Under the pieces are notes generated by a model, which saw only the letters and a program-made list of their open reading frames with translations, ran no database searches and was not told the origin of the DNA. Positions 19,877 to 28,657 of a DNA stretch of 64,000 nucleotides are shown here, one piece after another. Positions within the stretch are counted from its first letter, which is position 1; each line of letters starts with the position of its first letter. This DNA comes from Verrucomicrobiales bacterium. GTDB taxonomy: Bacteria; Verrucomicrobiota; Verrucomicrobiia; Verrucomicrobiales; V1-33. The DNA lies in contig JAQGPJ010000061.1 of NCBI GenBank assembly GCA_028293125.1, positions 62,001-126,000 on the forward strand, given 5' to 3'. Position numbers and translations under genes: made by a program.

Positions 19877-20140
19877 GTGAAAATCACACTGGATATTCCC
19901 GACGATATTTTCCGGCAGGTGAAGGCTTGGGCGGCTTTCCGTGGAATGCCCCTTCAGCAGTTTGTCATTGAGGCTCTTGAGGAGAAGATCCGTCCGGCGG
20001 CTTCCCCGCACACCAAACCTGCGGAGCCGCCATGGATGCGGGGATTTGGTGCTTTGGCCCATATGAGGGATGAAACCCGCCAGGTTGAATCATGGATTGC
20101 CCAAGCCTTTGAAAGCCCGGAGGAGGAGAACCGTGTGTGA
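19877..20140 (+). CDS. Small VapB-like antitoxin candidate, without a toxin
   Basis: An 87-residue protein starting at GTG. The N-terminus (KITLDIPDDIFRQVKAWAAF) looks like the ribbon-helix-helix segment of small antitoxins that sit before PIN-domain toxins. The rest is charged and lacks other features. The end reads GTGTGA and a second frame starts there with GTG ATT TTG ATT, the usual opening of a VapC toxin, but after four codons it turns into unrelated sequence. I see no toxin gene. Function as a stand-alone regulator is possible. Confidence 0.6.
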   Translation: MKITLDIPDDIFRQVKAWAAFRGMPLQQFVIEALEEKIRPAASPHTKPAEPPWMRGFGALAHMRDETRQVESWIAQAFESPEEENRV

Positions 20141-20243
20141 TTTTGATTCGCCACCCCGCCCCGGCACCGGGGATTCCAGTGCCGGGATGGACGGGCTTTG
20201 AAAAACAGCGATCAGCGGAGCCAAAGTCCGCCCCCTCAGCGCC

Positions 20244-21470
20244 TCAGGGCTTCTCAACGGCGGAGCTGACAAAGGCTCCGCGTTTGTTGCCGACCACGAT
20301 TTCCGGCGGGGCCTTGCCGTCCATCTCCACCACCATCACCTGGGTGCCGACCCCGGACTGGTCGTCGATGAAGTGGGGGATGAACTCCGCCTCCCCGCTC
20401 TTGCTTCCGCGCTTCACCTCATACCAGTAGAGCACCGCCGGATCATTCACGCCGGGATCGCCGCCCGTGCCGTCGGGCTTCGGCGCGTGGGCCCAGTGGC
20501 GGCGGCCGGTGACGAGGTCCTTCACGCCGTCGCCGTTGATGTCCGCCAGATCGATGGCGTGGATCATGCTGAAGACCGGGACTTTGGAGGGAGCCTTGGG
20601 ATCGGTGGGCATCAGCTCATGCTTCACAAACGTGATGGCTCCCGCTGCGTCCTTCACCTGCTCGTACCACGCCAAGCCGTAGGCGTGGGCCGCCAGGCTG
20701 GTGAAAACATCCGCATCGCCGTCGCCGTCGAAATCATACGCGAACATCTGCGCGCCGCCCTCCGGGGAGAAGGCTACGGGATGGAAGGTCCATACTGGTT
20801 GGGTGCGGGGATCGGCGGGCTGTTCCCACCAGCCGTTTTTCTCCAGCAGGTCGATTTTGCCATCGCCGTTCACATCGCCCACTCCCATGCCGTGGGTGAA
20901 GCGGCCGCTGGAGGCCTTGTCGGTGGTGACGGGCACGAACGGCCAGATTTTGGTGGGGTCCTCGCCTGGTGAGGCATAGCCAAAAGCGCCGTTCTGCGCG
21001 CAGATGATCTCCGGCTTGCCATCGCCGGTGATGTCCGCCCAGAGGGGGGACTCGCCGTCGGTCACTTTCAGCACCTCATGCCGCTTCCAATCGCCGGCCC
21101 CGGCCGCGCCCTTGGGATTCTCAAACCAGTAGCTGTCCTCGCCGGGAAAACCAAGCACCAGCACGTCCGTCCAGCCGTCCCCATTCAGGTCCGGGGCATA
21201 AGCGAGGAAGTTCCGGGAGTAGCTGCGGGGGTCGAAGGCCACAGGGGGATAGATCTGGTGCTTTTCCGTGTAGTCGGGACCGGCGAACCAGAAGGGACCG
21301 TAAGCCACATCCCCCTTGCCATCCTTGTTGAAGTCCCCGGCGGCGGCGCCTTCGGCGTAAAACTCCTTGGTCAGCTGTTTGGTGGTCCATTTCAGCTCTG
21401 GAGCGGCATGGGCGCTGAGCAGGGAGACAAGTGAAAGGCAAAGGATGGAGGGTCGGCAGGGCAAAGTCAT
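20244..21470 (-). CDS. Secreted FG-GAP/VCBS repeat protein
   Basis: A 408-residue exported protein. The signal peptide is about the first 22 residues (ILCLSLVSLLSAHAA). At least six calcium-binding repeats follow (GDFNKDGKGD, PDLNGDGWTD, ADITGDGKPE, GDVNGDGKID, YDFDGDGDAD, ADINGDGVKD), spread over the chain as in seven-bladed FG-GAP propellers. Such proteins are extracellular and often bind ligands or surfaces, but no enzymatic motif is visible. The end is close to a region of unrelated sequence upstream of the antitoxin-like gene. Confidence 0.85.
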   Translation of the reverse strand: MTLPCRPSILCLSLVSLLSAHAAPELKWTTKQLTKEFYAEGAAAGDFNKDGKGDVAYGPFWFAGPDYTEKHQIYPPVAFDPRSYSRNFLAYAPDLNGDGWTDVLVLGFPGEDSYWFENPKGAAGAGDWKRHEVLKVTDGESPLWADITGDGKPEIICAQNGAFGYASPGEDPTKIWPFVPVTTDKASSGRFTHGMGVGDVNGDGKIDLLEKNGWWEQPADPRTQPVWTFHPVAFSPEGGAQMFAYDFDGDGDADVFTSLAAHAYGLAWYEQVKDAAGAITFVKHELMPTDPKAPSKVPVFSMIHAIDLADINGDGVKDLVTGRRHWAHAPKPDGTGGDPGVNDPAVLYWYEVKRGSKSGEAEFIPHFIDDQSGVGTQVMVVEMDGKAPPEIVVGNKRGAFVSSAVEKP

Positions 21471-21601
21471 GGGAGTGCGGGTGGGGTGAATGGACCGATG
21501 TCCGGTATAGGTGACCGGAGTGCTGGCTGGCCAGCATTTACGTGCGGCGCGGCGGATTCTTGCCTGCTTGCCGCAGGCCGCCGGCGGTTTAGGGTGGGGA
21601 T

Positions 21602-22495
21602 ATGAACATCGGCATCACCGGCGCGACCGGATTTGTGGGGCGGAGGATCGCCGCCCTCGCCCGTCAGGAGGGACACCGGGTCATCGCTTTTTCCCGCAAA
21701 CCCCGGCCGGAGCCCGCTATCTTCGATGAGGTGCGGGCCTTCGCCGATCCCGGAGCTGGCGATTACTCAGGACTGGACGCCCTCATTCACCTGGCGGGCG
21801 AATCAATCGCGGGGCTGTGGACAAAATCGAAAAAGGAGGCCATCCGCCGCAGCCGGGTGGAGGCCACTCAAGCCCTGGTGCGGCGGTTGAGGGAAACGTC
21901 CGGTCCGCCTAAAGTCCTGGCCGCTGCGTCCGGCATCGCTTTTTACGGCGATCAGGGTTCCGCCACTCTCACCGAAGCCAGCCCCGGCGGCAGCGGCTTT
22001 CTGGCGGAGGTCACGCAAGCATGGGAGGCCGCCGCCGCGGAGGCCGCCGGCTTTATGCGGGTGGCGTGTCTGCGCACCGCCTTGGCGATGGGGAGCGGAG
22101 GCGGAGCCGGCAAGGTGTTGGGACCGGTGTTCCGCGCCGGGCTCGGGGGGCGGCTGGGATCGGGCAGGCAGTGGATGCCGTGGATCCATGTGGACGACCT
22201 GGCGCGGCTCTACCTTTTTGTCTGCACGCATGACCCCGTCAAAGGACCGGTCAACGCCACGGCCCCGGATCCAGTGACCAACCGGGAATTCACCACCGCT
22301 GTCGCCGCGGCCGTGCACCGGCCCGCGTTTATAGCGGTGCCGGCGTTTGCCCTGCGCCTGTTGCCCGGCGGCATGGAGGAGATGTTCCTGCAAAGCCAGC
22401 GCGTCCTGCCCGCCGCCGCCCGCGAGGCCGGCTTCCAGTGGGAGCACCCCGACCTCCGCGCCGCCGCCGCAGAGACGCTGGGCAAAAAGCACTGA
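21602..22495 (+). CDS. SDR39U1/YfcH-type NAD-dependent epimerase family protein
   Basis: A 297-residue extended SDR protein of the TIGR01777 type. The Rossmann motif is GITGATGFVGRRIAAL, then ALIHLAGESI, SGIAFYGDQGS with the family Tyr-Gly, PWIHVDDLARLYLF, and GPVNATAPDPVTNREF, all hallmark stretches. The biochemical reaction of this family is not established. The gene lies 130 bp from the FG-GAP gene, transcribed away from it. Confidence 0.92.
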   Translation: MNIGITGATGFVGRRIAALARQEGHRVIAFSRKPRPEPAIFDEVRAFADPGAGDYSGLDALIHLAGESIAGLWTKSKKEAIRRSRVEATQALVRRLRETSGPPKVLAAASGIAFYGDQGSATLTEASPGGSGFLAEVTQAWEAAAAEAAGFMRVACLRTALAMGSGGGAGKVLGPVFRAGLGGRLGSGRQWMPWIHVDDLARLYLFVCTHDPVKGPVNATAPDPVTNREFTTAVAAAVHRPAFIAVPAFALRLLPGGMEEMFLQSQRVLPAAAREAGFQWEHPDLRAAAAETLGKKH

Positions 22496-22646
22496 CGCCT
22501 CCTGACCCTCATCCTCATCCTCATTCCACACCTTTCCGCAGCGTCGCCGGCAATACCGGCGATCACCGGCTCTTCATTCCGCATTCCGCATCCAGCCTTG
22601 GTTTCATTCACGGCAATTTTCCTGACCGGCAAAATTTTCTGCTATC

Positions 22647-23528
22647 ATGTCCGTCCCGCAGACCACCATCGCCATCGTCTATGATTACGATCAGACCCTC
22701 AGCCCCACGTATATGCAGGACGAGGTGCTGTTTCCCGCCTATGGCATCGACCCCGCGCTTTTCTGGAAAAAAAGCCGCGCCTTGGTGGAGGACGACGGCT
22801 GGGAGAGCGAGCTGGCCTATTTGAAAACTCTGCTCGATTCCCTGCCCATGGATCCGCCGACCACCGAGGACCTGATCCGGCTGGGCGCGGGCCTGAAGTT
22901 CTTCCCCGGCCTGCCGGAAATGTTCGAGGAGCTGGACGCCCAGCTGAGCGAGACCCACCGCACCATCGGCATTCGCATCGAGCACTACATCGTCTCCAGC
23001 GGCATCAAGGCCCTCATCGACGGCAGCGCCCTGCGCCCGTGGATCCGGGAGACCTTCGGCTGTGAATTCGCCACCGACAGCCATGGCCGCATCTCCTTCC
23101 CCAAACGCGTCATCTCGCACACCCAGAAGACGCAGTACCTGTTCCGCATCAACAAGGGGCTGCTGGACCTTTCCCAGGATGTCAACGACCACATGCCCCC
23201 GGACCTCCGCCCCATCCCCTTCCCCAATATGATCTACATCGGCGACGGCCCCACCGATGTGCCGTGCTTCACCGTCATGCGGCAATTCGGCGGCCAGGCC
23301 ATCGCCGTTTACAACCCCGACGACTCCTCGCGCGGCAGCTTCCGCAAATGCTACCAGCTCTGCGCCCATGCCGGCCGCATCAAACACATCGCCCCCAGCG
23401 ACTACCGCCCCGGCAGTCACCTGCGCCTGATCCTGGATGAGATGATCCGCGAGATCGCCGACCGCATCCTGCGCCGCCGCCGTGAGGAGATCGAGGAGTC
23501 CCGCATCCCCGCGCCCGGGCACATCTGA
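22647..23528 (+). CDS. HAD-superfamily hydrolase
   Basis: A 293-residue HAD protein. Motif I is IVYDYDQTLSP, with the two aspartates. A cap-like insert follows (residues about 20-95), then the motif II region YIVSSGIKALIDGS, and motif IV is YIGDGPTDVPCF. This suggests a small-molecule phosphatase. The substrate is not deducible. The short gap to the preceding epimerase gene (150 bp) contains no promoter that I can identify. Confidence 0.87.
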   Translation: MSVPQTTIAIVYDYDQTLSPTYMQDEVLFPAYGIDPALFWKKSRALVEDDGWESELAYLKTLLDSLPMDPPTTEDLIRLGAGLKFFPGLPEMFEELDAQLSETHRTIGIRIEHYIVSSGIKALIDGSALRPWIRETFGCEFATDSHGRISFPKRVISHTQKTQYLFRINKGLLDLSQDVNDHMPPDLRPIPFPNMIYIGDGPTDVPCFTVMRQFGGQAIAVYNPDDSSRGSFRKCYQLCAHAGRIKHIAPSDYRPGSHLRLILDEMIREIADRILRRRREEIEESRIPAPGHI

Positions 23529-23565
23529 TCACCTGACGCGTGTGAACATAGATAGCGCGGACCGC

Positions 23566-24048
23566 TTATGACTGCCAAATGGGCACGATATCAAACGACT
23601 CCAGGGTCTCAAAAGCTCCGCTCCACTGGCAAAGAAAACCCTCCGCCGCCAATGGACCGCGGTTTTCGACACCATACATGATCATCCGGCCATCATCCGC
23701 ACGGGCGGGCGAGGAAAAGGAGAACACGGTCCGGCGGCGCGTGTCCCGGCACTGGGCACAGTAAAACGCAAAGTCCAGCTCGATCACGTTCCTGTCAGGA
23801 TGATTGGCCTTGGGATCAAGGCGGAAGCATGGAGTCCAGTCTCTATCCCCGAATACTTCCCGCCGGTCGCCACCAGACAAGTCCGTTTGATCCGTTGAAC
23901 ATAAAAACCGGCTCTCAATTTCAGTCAGCGTAAGGGATCGCCGTCGGACCAACAGCCGGGGAATCCCTCTCACCCCTGGCCGGACTCCGTCAATCCGCTT
24001 CAAAATCACCCGCTCCAATATATTGAGGGAACTCATGACAGAGGACAT
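23566..24048 (-). CDS. Hypothetical protein, second gene of a small minus-strand pair
   Basis: A 160-residue protein of unrecognised family. It carries a C-x2-C pair (FYCAQCRDTRRR) in the middle and no membrane segment. Its start at 24048 is 13 bp after the likely stop of the frameshifted membrane protein just upstream, so the two were probably co-transcribed. A nearby ATG at 24036 is an alternative start. Function unknown. Confidence 0.6.
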   Translation of the reverse strand: MSSVMSSLNILERVILKRIDGVRPGVRGIPRLLVRRRSLTLTEIESRFLCSTDQTDLSGGDRREVFGDRDWTPCFRLDPKANHPDRNVIELDFAFYCAQCRDTRRRTVFSFSSPARADDGRMIMYGVENRGPLAAEGFLCQWSGAFETLESFDIVPIWQS

Positions 24049-24061
24049 GCTAAGCAGGCTG

Positions 24062-24332
24062 TCACTTCTCCATCAGCAGCGCCGGAACAGCCAGCATGCC
24101 GCCAAGCATCAGCAGATTCAGCAGCATCGCCGTCCAAGCCATGCACCGCTGCTTTTCCCCTGCCGCCAGTGACAGCAGGGCGAAGAAAGCCCCCACCGCG
24201 CACATCAGCAATCAAATGCCACCCCGCCCACGCCGCGCCTGTAAGCCACACCAGCCCGAAAACCGCGATGCCGGCCACGAAGAAGCCAAGGGAAACCATC
24301 CACCGGTCCTGAATGGATGTGTCAAATTCCAT
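24062..24332 (-). pseudogene. Small membrane protein broken by a frameshift
   Basis: The N-terminal half reads MEFDTSIQDRWMVSLGFF with a helix (AGIAVFGLVWLTGAAWAG). After about residue 40 the original frame becomes non-protein-like. In another frame, beginning near 24217, the text LLMCAVGAFFALLSLAAG and MAWTAMLLNLLMLGGMLA continues to a TGA at 24062-24064. Joining the two would give a roughly 90-residue protein with three helices. One extra base near 24215-24220 explains the break. It could be a sequencing error or a real lesion. Confidence 0.6.
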
Positions 24333-24652
24333 AAAACGGAACTATAGTGCAGACCGTTCCGATTGAAAGCGTTCGCGGCGCTGTTTGCAAAGACCTGCGA
24401 ACAGACCATGAGGCTCATCGGAACCCGGAGGTCCCATCATCCTGCCCTGAAGGCCGGACCATTAAACGTCAATGTTTTGCCAGGTTTGCGGCGCTTTGCG
24501 GCGCTTTGCGGAGTGTGGGCGGGGCGTTCAGCGGGCACATATAAATCAAGCCTATAATTTTAAAAATTCATCAAAAATCACATAAAAAGGAAAAGTCCCG
24601 CAGGAACAGGCGGTACTTGACCCGGTATACCGACTTCCCTTAATTTCAGATT
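24333..24652. other. Divergent intergenic region with a decanucleotide tandem repeat
   Basis: No gene is visible. The end at 24552-24590 is AT-rich and includes a TATAAT-like hexamer (ctataattttaaaa) on the plus side, probably part of the promoter of the hydrolase gene at 24653. On the minus strand, tatagt at about 24341-24346 lies just ahead of the small membrane gene. Confidence 0.4.
24485..24511. repeat. Tandem repeat tttgcggcgc, 2.7 copies
   Basis: Two perfect copies of the 10-mer tttgcggcgc are followed by a partial third (tttgcgg). The unit has no evident function. Confidence 0.7.
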
Positions 24653-25564
24653 ATGCTCCGCCTCCGTCATTCCGCCCGCCGACTCCGCAGCCATGCCGCG
24701 GTTTTGTTCTCCTGTCTGACCCTCCTGGGGGGAGTCCGGGCGGAGGAGCCTGTCATCAATCTCCACCTGCGCTCCAAAGCCGCCGCCGCGGAGGGAGCCG
24801 CCACTCAGACCCAGGCGGCATGGGAAGCCAAAAAAACGGCTCTGATTGTCTGCGATATGTGGGATGATCACTGGTGCAAATCCGCCGCCCGACGGGTGGT
24901 GGAGATGGCCGGCCCTCTGAATGAGACGGTAAAACAGGCGCGGGCCAAAGGGGTTTTCATCATCCACGCGCCCAGCAGCGTGACCTCGTTTTACAAGGAC
25001 ACGCCGCAGCGGGCGCTGGCCTTGGCCGCTCCCTTCACCAAAACCCCGGTGCCGCTGGCCACGGCGGAGCGCTGGGGCACGGCTTGGTGCTGGACGGACG
25101 CGAAGCACGAGACGGTTCTGCCCATTGACGACTCCGACATGGGCTGCTCCTGCACCGGGGACAAATGCCCCATCCGGGAGGCTTGGACCCGCCAGATTTC
25201 CACCATTGAGCTCGCCCCCGGCGATGCGCTGACGGACAACGGACAGGAAACCTGGAACCTGCTGGCCGCCCGCGGCATCAAAAACGTGATTCTCTGCGGG
25301 GTGCATCTCAACATGTGCGTGCTGGGCCGCCCGTTCGCCATCCGTCAGCAGGTTTATCTCGGCATGAACGTGGCTCTCATGCGCGACATGACCGACAGCA
25401 TGTACAATCCGGAGCGTCCGCCCGGCGTGGACCACTTCACCGGCCACGATCTTGTGATCGCCCATGTGGAGAAAAACTGGTGCCCCTCCTTTCTCAGCAC
25501 CGACATCACCGGCCGCCCCCCCTTCCGTTTCAAGGAGGATACCCGGACGGTGCCGCAGCAGTGA
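24653..25564 (+). CDS. Exported isochorismatase/nicotinamidase-fold cysteine hydrolase
   Basis: A 303-residue protein with a signal peptide (AAVLFSCLTLLGGVRAEE). The hydrolase core has LIVCDMWDDHWC with Asp68 as the likely general base and Cys222 in GVHLNMCVLGRPF as the likely nucleophile, matching the family layout. Extra cysteines (GCSCTGDKC) occur in an insert. Substrates of secreted members in these phyla are not established. The 320-bp region ahead is AT-rich near the start. The next gene is convergent. Confidence 0.85.
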   Translation: MLRLRHSARRLRSHAAVLFSCLTLLGGVRAEEPVINLHLRSKAAAAEGAATQTQAAWEAKKTALIVCDMWDDHWCKSAARRVVEMAGPLNETVKQARAKGVFIIHAPSSVTSFYKDTPQRALALAAPFTKTPVPLATAERWGTAWCWTDAKHETVLPIDDSDMGCSCTGDKCPIREAWTRQISTIELAPGDALTDNGQETWNLLAARGIKNVILCGVHLNMCVLGRPFAIRQQVYLGMNVALMRDMTDSMYNPERPPGVDHFTGHDLVIAHVEKNWCPSFLSTDITGRPPFRFKEDTRTVPQQ

Positions 25565-25569
25565 GCGGT

Positions 25570-25585
25570 GGAAGCAAAGGCTTCC
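25570..25585. terminator. Small hairpin between convergent genes
   Basis: The stem ggaagc/gcttcc with loop aaag sits in the 40-bp space between the convergent hydrolase and aminotransferase genes. A T-rich stretch follows only after about 15 bases, so it is a weak bidirectional terminator candidate. Confidence 0.3.
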
Positions 25586-25604
25586 GGCCTGTTGCCTTTA
25601 ATTG

Positions 25605-26762
25605 CTAGTAACACGAAATCAGCTTCTGCAGCCTCTCCCCCGCCGCGTGGAGAATACTTTCGGACTTGGCGAAGTGGAAGCGGATGAAGCGGTGCTCCGG
25701 CTCCCGAAAGAAGGCGGAGCCCGCGACACCGGCCACACCAAGGGTGCGGATGAACCATTCCGAGGCCGCGTTGTCGTCGGCGAATCCCAGCGGGGAGATA
25801 TCGACCATGACGTAATAGGCCCCCATTGGTTCGGTATAGGACAGGCCGGTCCGCTTCAGATAGTTCAGGAAAAGCGTGCGCTTGGCGGTGTAGGCCTCCC
25901 GCATGCCGGTGTAGTAACTGTCCGGCAGCTCCAGGCCGGCAACGCCTGCCTCCTGCAGCGGGGCCGCCGCCCCCACGGTCAGGAAATTATGGACCTTCCG
26001 CGCTTGGGCGATCACCTCCGGAGCCGCCTGCACATACCCCAGCCGCCAGCCGGTCATGGCGTAGGTCTTCGACAGGGAATTGCAGGTGATGGTGCGCTCA
26101 AAAGCGCCGGGCAGCGCCGCGAAGGACACGTGCTCATAGGGTGCATAAACGATGTGCTCATAGGGCTCGTCGGTGATGACGAAGGTGTCGTGCTCCTCCG
26201 CCAGTTTCAGGATATAAAGCAACTCCTCCCGCGTGAAGACCTTGCCCGTGGGATTGGACGGATTACAGATGACGATGGCCTTGGGCTTGAGGGCAAAGGC
26301 GCGGGCCAGTTCGTCAGGGTCGAAATGGAAATCCAGGGCGTGCAGCGGCACATACACCGGCTCCGCTCCGGACAGGATGGCGTCCGCCGCGTAGTTTTCG
26401 TAAAAGGGGGAGAACACGAGCACTTTGTCCCCCGGATTGCAGGCCGTCATCATAGCCACCATCATGGCCTCGGTGCTGCCGCAGGTGACCACCAGATGCT
26501 GGTCGGGATCAATGGCCAGGCCGGTGAAGCGGTTGATTTTCCGCGCCAGCGCCGCCCGGAAGCGGGGTGCTCCCCAAGTGATGGCATACTGATGAAAATT
26601 GCCGCGCGCCGCCTTTTCCAAGGCCGCCAGGATTTCCTCCGGCGGATCAAAATCCGGAAATCCCTGGGACAGGTTGATGGCCCCATGGGCATTGGCCAGG
26701 CGGGTGGTGCCCCGGATCACGGATTCGGTGAAGACGGAAAGGCGGGGGGCGGTGGCGGGCAT
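25605..26762 (-). CDS. Class I/II PLP-dependent aminotransferase
   Basis: A 385-residue fold type I aminotransferase. The PLP lysine is Lys232 in SLSKTYAMTGWRLGY. GAINLSQGFPDFDPP, VTCGSTEAMM, VICNPSNPTGKVF and ITDEPYEHIVY are standard motifs, the last carrying the Asp that contacts the cofactor ring. Arg in FIRFHFAKS binds the substrate carboxylate. The sequence resembles the kynurenine/methionine-type subfamily, but the amino acid substrate cannot be fixed. The ATG at 26762 is used. The frame is open to 26879 but the extra text runs through a perfect palindrome, arguing against the longer start. Confidence 0.9.
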   Translation of the reverse strand: MPATAPRLSVFTESVIRGTTRLANAHGAINLSQGFPDFDPPEEILAALEKAARGNFHQYAITWGAPRFRAALARKINRFTGLAIDPDQHLVVTCGSTEAMMVAMMTACNPGDKVLVFSPFYENYAADAILSGAEPVYVPLHALDFHFDPDELARAFALKPKAIVICNPSNPTGKVFTREELLYILKLAEEHDTFVITDEPYEHIVYAPYEHVSFAALPGAFERTITCNSLSKTYAMTGWRLGYVQAAPEVIAQARKVHNFLTVGAAAPLQEAGVAGLELPDSYYTGMREAYTAKRTLFLNYLKRTGLSYTEPMGAYYVMVDISPLGFADDNAASEWFIRTLGVAGVAGSAFFREPEHRFIRFHFAKSESILHAAGERLQKLISCY

Positions 26763-26823
26763 GGGGGAAAAGGAGAAGCGTTGATGTGGGGGAATTTCAG
26801 CATTGGCAAATGCATTCAAGGAA

Positions 26824-26857
26824 ACAGGGCTCCGCCATTCCAATGGCGGAGCCCTGT
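26824..26857. repeat. Perfect 16-bp palindrome (hairpin)
   Basis: Arms acagggctccgccatt and aatggcggagccctgt are exactly complementary around two bases (cc). The element lies 62 bp upstream of the aminotransferase start. It could be a leader hairpin or a dispersed palindromic element. No T tract follows on either side. Confidence 0.8.
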
Positions 26858-26862
26858 CATTG

Positions 26863-26898
26863 CCGGTGGTGGCCCCCACCTATTTAAGCCACCACCGG
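26863..26898. repeat. Second inverted repeat, 11-bp arms
   Basis: Arms ccggtggtggc and gccaccaccgg are exactly complementary with a 14-base loop. It follows the first hairpin by five bases, so the two form a tandem structure in the leader or promoter of the aminotransferase gene. Confidence 0.75.
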
Positions 26899-27240
26899 AA
26901 AAGGGTCTGGAAACGCCGCCTGCTTTTCCCACCGCAGAAAGCCGGCGCGGAGCGGGACTGGCTTGGAATTCGATGGAGAAGGCAGGGGTGGTCATGCGTT
27001 TTAAATCATACTAATTTAGTATATATTTAACGCTGAAGTCAAGAATTTCGTATTGAAAAAAGAAATTTTCCCCGACCCCACTGCTCCTTCATGGGGAGCA
27101 GGCGGAGACTGGCCTGCCGGCTGTCCACATACCGCTTCAATCCTTCCAACCGGAAACGATGCACAGCGGTCCGCGTCCACTGTCATCCACTGAGCCCACT
27201 CTGAAGGTCCCCAGAGCGGAAACCGCAATCCAGCCCTGTC

Positions 27241-27582
27241 CTACCGGCGGATTTGCCGCCTCTCCTGCCTCAGCTGCTCCACCTCATGCAGCAGGCTCAG
27301 GATCAGGCGCAGGCCCGAGTCGTTCATGCCGCAGGTTTCGCGCAGGTGCTCGATGCGCCGCAGCTGGCGCAGGGATTCCGTGTCAAAGCGCTGCTTTTCC
27401 GGAGCGGCAGGCTCGGGCGCAGGCAGTGAGGCCGGCCGGATAAACCCCTGTTCCTGATAGTGCAGGACTGTGCGGGTGCTGACACCGGCCAGGCTGGCGA
27501 ACACTTCCAAGGAAAAATACTCCCCTTCCCCGCCGGCATAAGCGGCAGCGGACGGGAAGGCGGAGGAGGCATCGGAGGTCAT
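27241..27582 (-). CDS. cbpM: CbpM-like MerR-type modulator of the DnaJ-like chaperone
   Basis: A 113-residue protein. The N-terminus holds a MerR-type helix-turn-helix (YFSLEVFASLAGVSTRTVL) and the second half is a charged helix (LSLLHEVEQLRQERRQIRR). This fits CbpM, which binds the J domain of CbpA and inhibits it in gamma-proteobacteria. The position 40 bp downstream of cbpA in the same direction supports this role. CbpM is short like this one, and the DNA-binding ability of the family is not required for its role. Confidence 0.85.
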   Translation of the reverse strand: MTSDASSAFPSAAAYAGGEGEYFSLEVFASLAGVSTRTVLHYQEQGFIRPASLPAPEPAAPEKQRFDTESLRQLRRIEHLRETCGMNDSGLRLILSLLHEVEQLRQERRQIRR

Positions 27583-27622
27583 GGCCGTGTGGGATGGGGT
27601 GGAGTGGAGTGGATGCGGCGGG

Positions 27623-28657
27623 TCAGGAATGGGAACGCGGGCGGAAGGTGGAAATATCCCTCAATCTCTCCCAAAGCTGGCGCTCCTCCCCGGCAGGGGC
27701 CGGCGGCAGCGCCACCTTCAGCACCACAAAGAAGTCGCCGTGATCCCCGCCTTTGCCTTTGGGCAGGCCGCGGTTCCGCAGGCGGAGATTCTGGCCGTTC
27801 TCCGATCCGGCGGGAATGCGCAGTTTGACGGAGCCGTCCAGGGTGGGCACCACCACCTCCGCGCCCAGCACCGCCTCCCAGGGCGCGATGTCCAGCTCGT
27901 AGTAAAGATCCGACCCCTCCGTGGTGAAGTCCGGATGGGCCGCATGGCGCACCCGCAGGAAGAGATCCCCATCCGGTCCGCCATTCTGTCCGGGCTCCCC
28001 CTGTCCGGGCACCCGGATCCGACGGCCATCGGTGGCTCCCGGGGGAATGCGCACTTGGAAATCCCGCGTCTCCGCCTGGCCCGTGCGCCGGTTCAGCATC
28101 TGCAGGGTCAGCGGACGCACGGTGCCGTGCATGGCCTCCTCCAGCGTCACGAGGATGTCTCCCTCCACATCGCTGCCGCGCCGGGCACGGGGCTGTCCTC
28201 GGCGGGCGGATCCGGCTTCGAAATCCTCTTCCGCGCCTTCCCCCCCGTGCGGGGGAAATCCGAAGGGAGTCGCCCCGCTGAAATACTGTTCGAAAAAATC
28301 ACTGAATCCGGTGCCGCCAAAGTGGAACTCCTGTTCCGAATATCCGCCGCCACCCCCGCTTCCACTGGCACCGGGACCATATGCGCCATAGCCGGCATCC
28401 CCGCCGGGCGGCGGCTCCGCTCCGCCTCTCTCCCAGTCCGCGCCCAGCCGGTCGTATTTGCTCCGCTTGTCAGGATCGCTCAGCACCTCGTGGGCCTCGT
28501 TGATCTCCTTGAATTTGACCTCCGCCGACGCCTTGTCCTTGGCCACGTCGGGGTGATATTGCCGCGCCAGCTTGCGGAAAGCCTTTTTAATGTCCTCCTG
28601 AGTGGCGTCGCGGGCGACTCCGAGGATGGCGTAGTAGTCTTTGTAGGCGATGGACAT
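27623..28657 (-). CDS. cbpA: CbpA/DnaJ-like co-chaperone
   Basis: A 344-residue J-domain protein. The J domain (residues 1-70) starts with [20 protein letters not shown] and has the HPD triad in [11 protein letters not shown] Gly/Phe-rich stretch follows ([18 protein letters not shown]), then two beta-rich substrate-binding domains ending in [13 protein letters not shown]. The DnaJ zinc fingers are absent, which is the CbpA layout. It stimulates a DnaK ATPase. The ATG at 28657 has a GGAG about ten bases upstream. The gene forms an operon with the CbpM-like gene. Confidence 0.92.
   Translation of the reverse strand: MSIAYKDYYAILGVARDATQEDIKKAFRKLARQYHPDVAKDKASAEVKFKEINEAHEVLSDPDKRSKYDRLGADWERGGAEPPPGGDAGYGAYGPGASGSGGGGGYSEQEFHFGGTGFSDFFEQYFSGATPFGFPPHGGEGAEEDFEAGSARRGQPRARRGSDVEGDILVTLEEAMHGTVRPLTLQMLNRRTGQAETRDFQVRIPPGATDGRRIRVPGQGEPGQNGGPDGDLFLRVRHAAHPDFTTEGSDLYYELDIAPWEAVLGAEVVVPTLDGSVKLRIPAGSENGQNLRLRNRGLPKGKGGDHGDFFVVLKVALPPAPAGEERQLWERLRDISTFRPRSHS

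Larger units (their letters stand above)
26763..27240. other. Intergenic region with three palindromes upstream of the aminotransferase
   Basis: No gene is visible in these 478 bp. It holds the two strong hairpins described separately and an AT-rich part near 27000-27045 (atactaatttagtat, inverted repeat 27008-27022). That part may hold a minus-strand promoter for the aminotransferase or the end of the cbpA-cbpM transcript. Confidence 0.4.
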
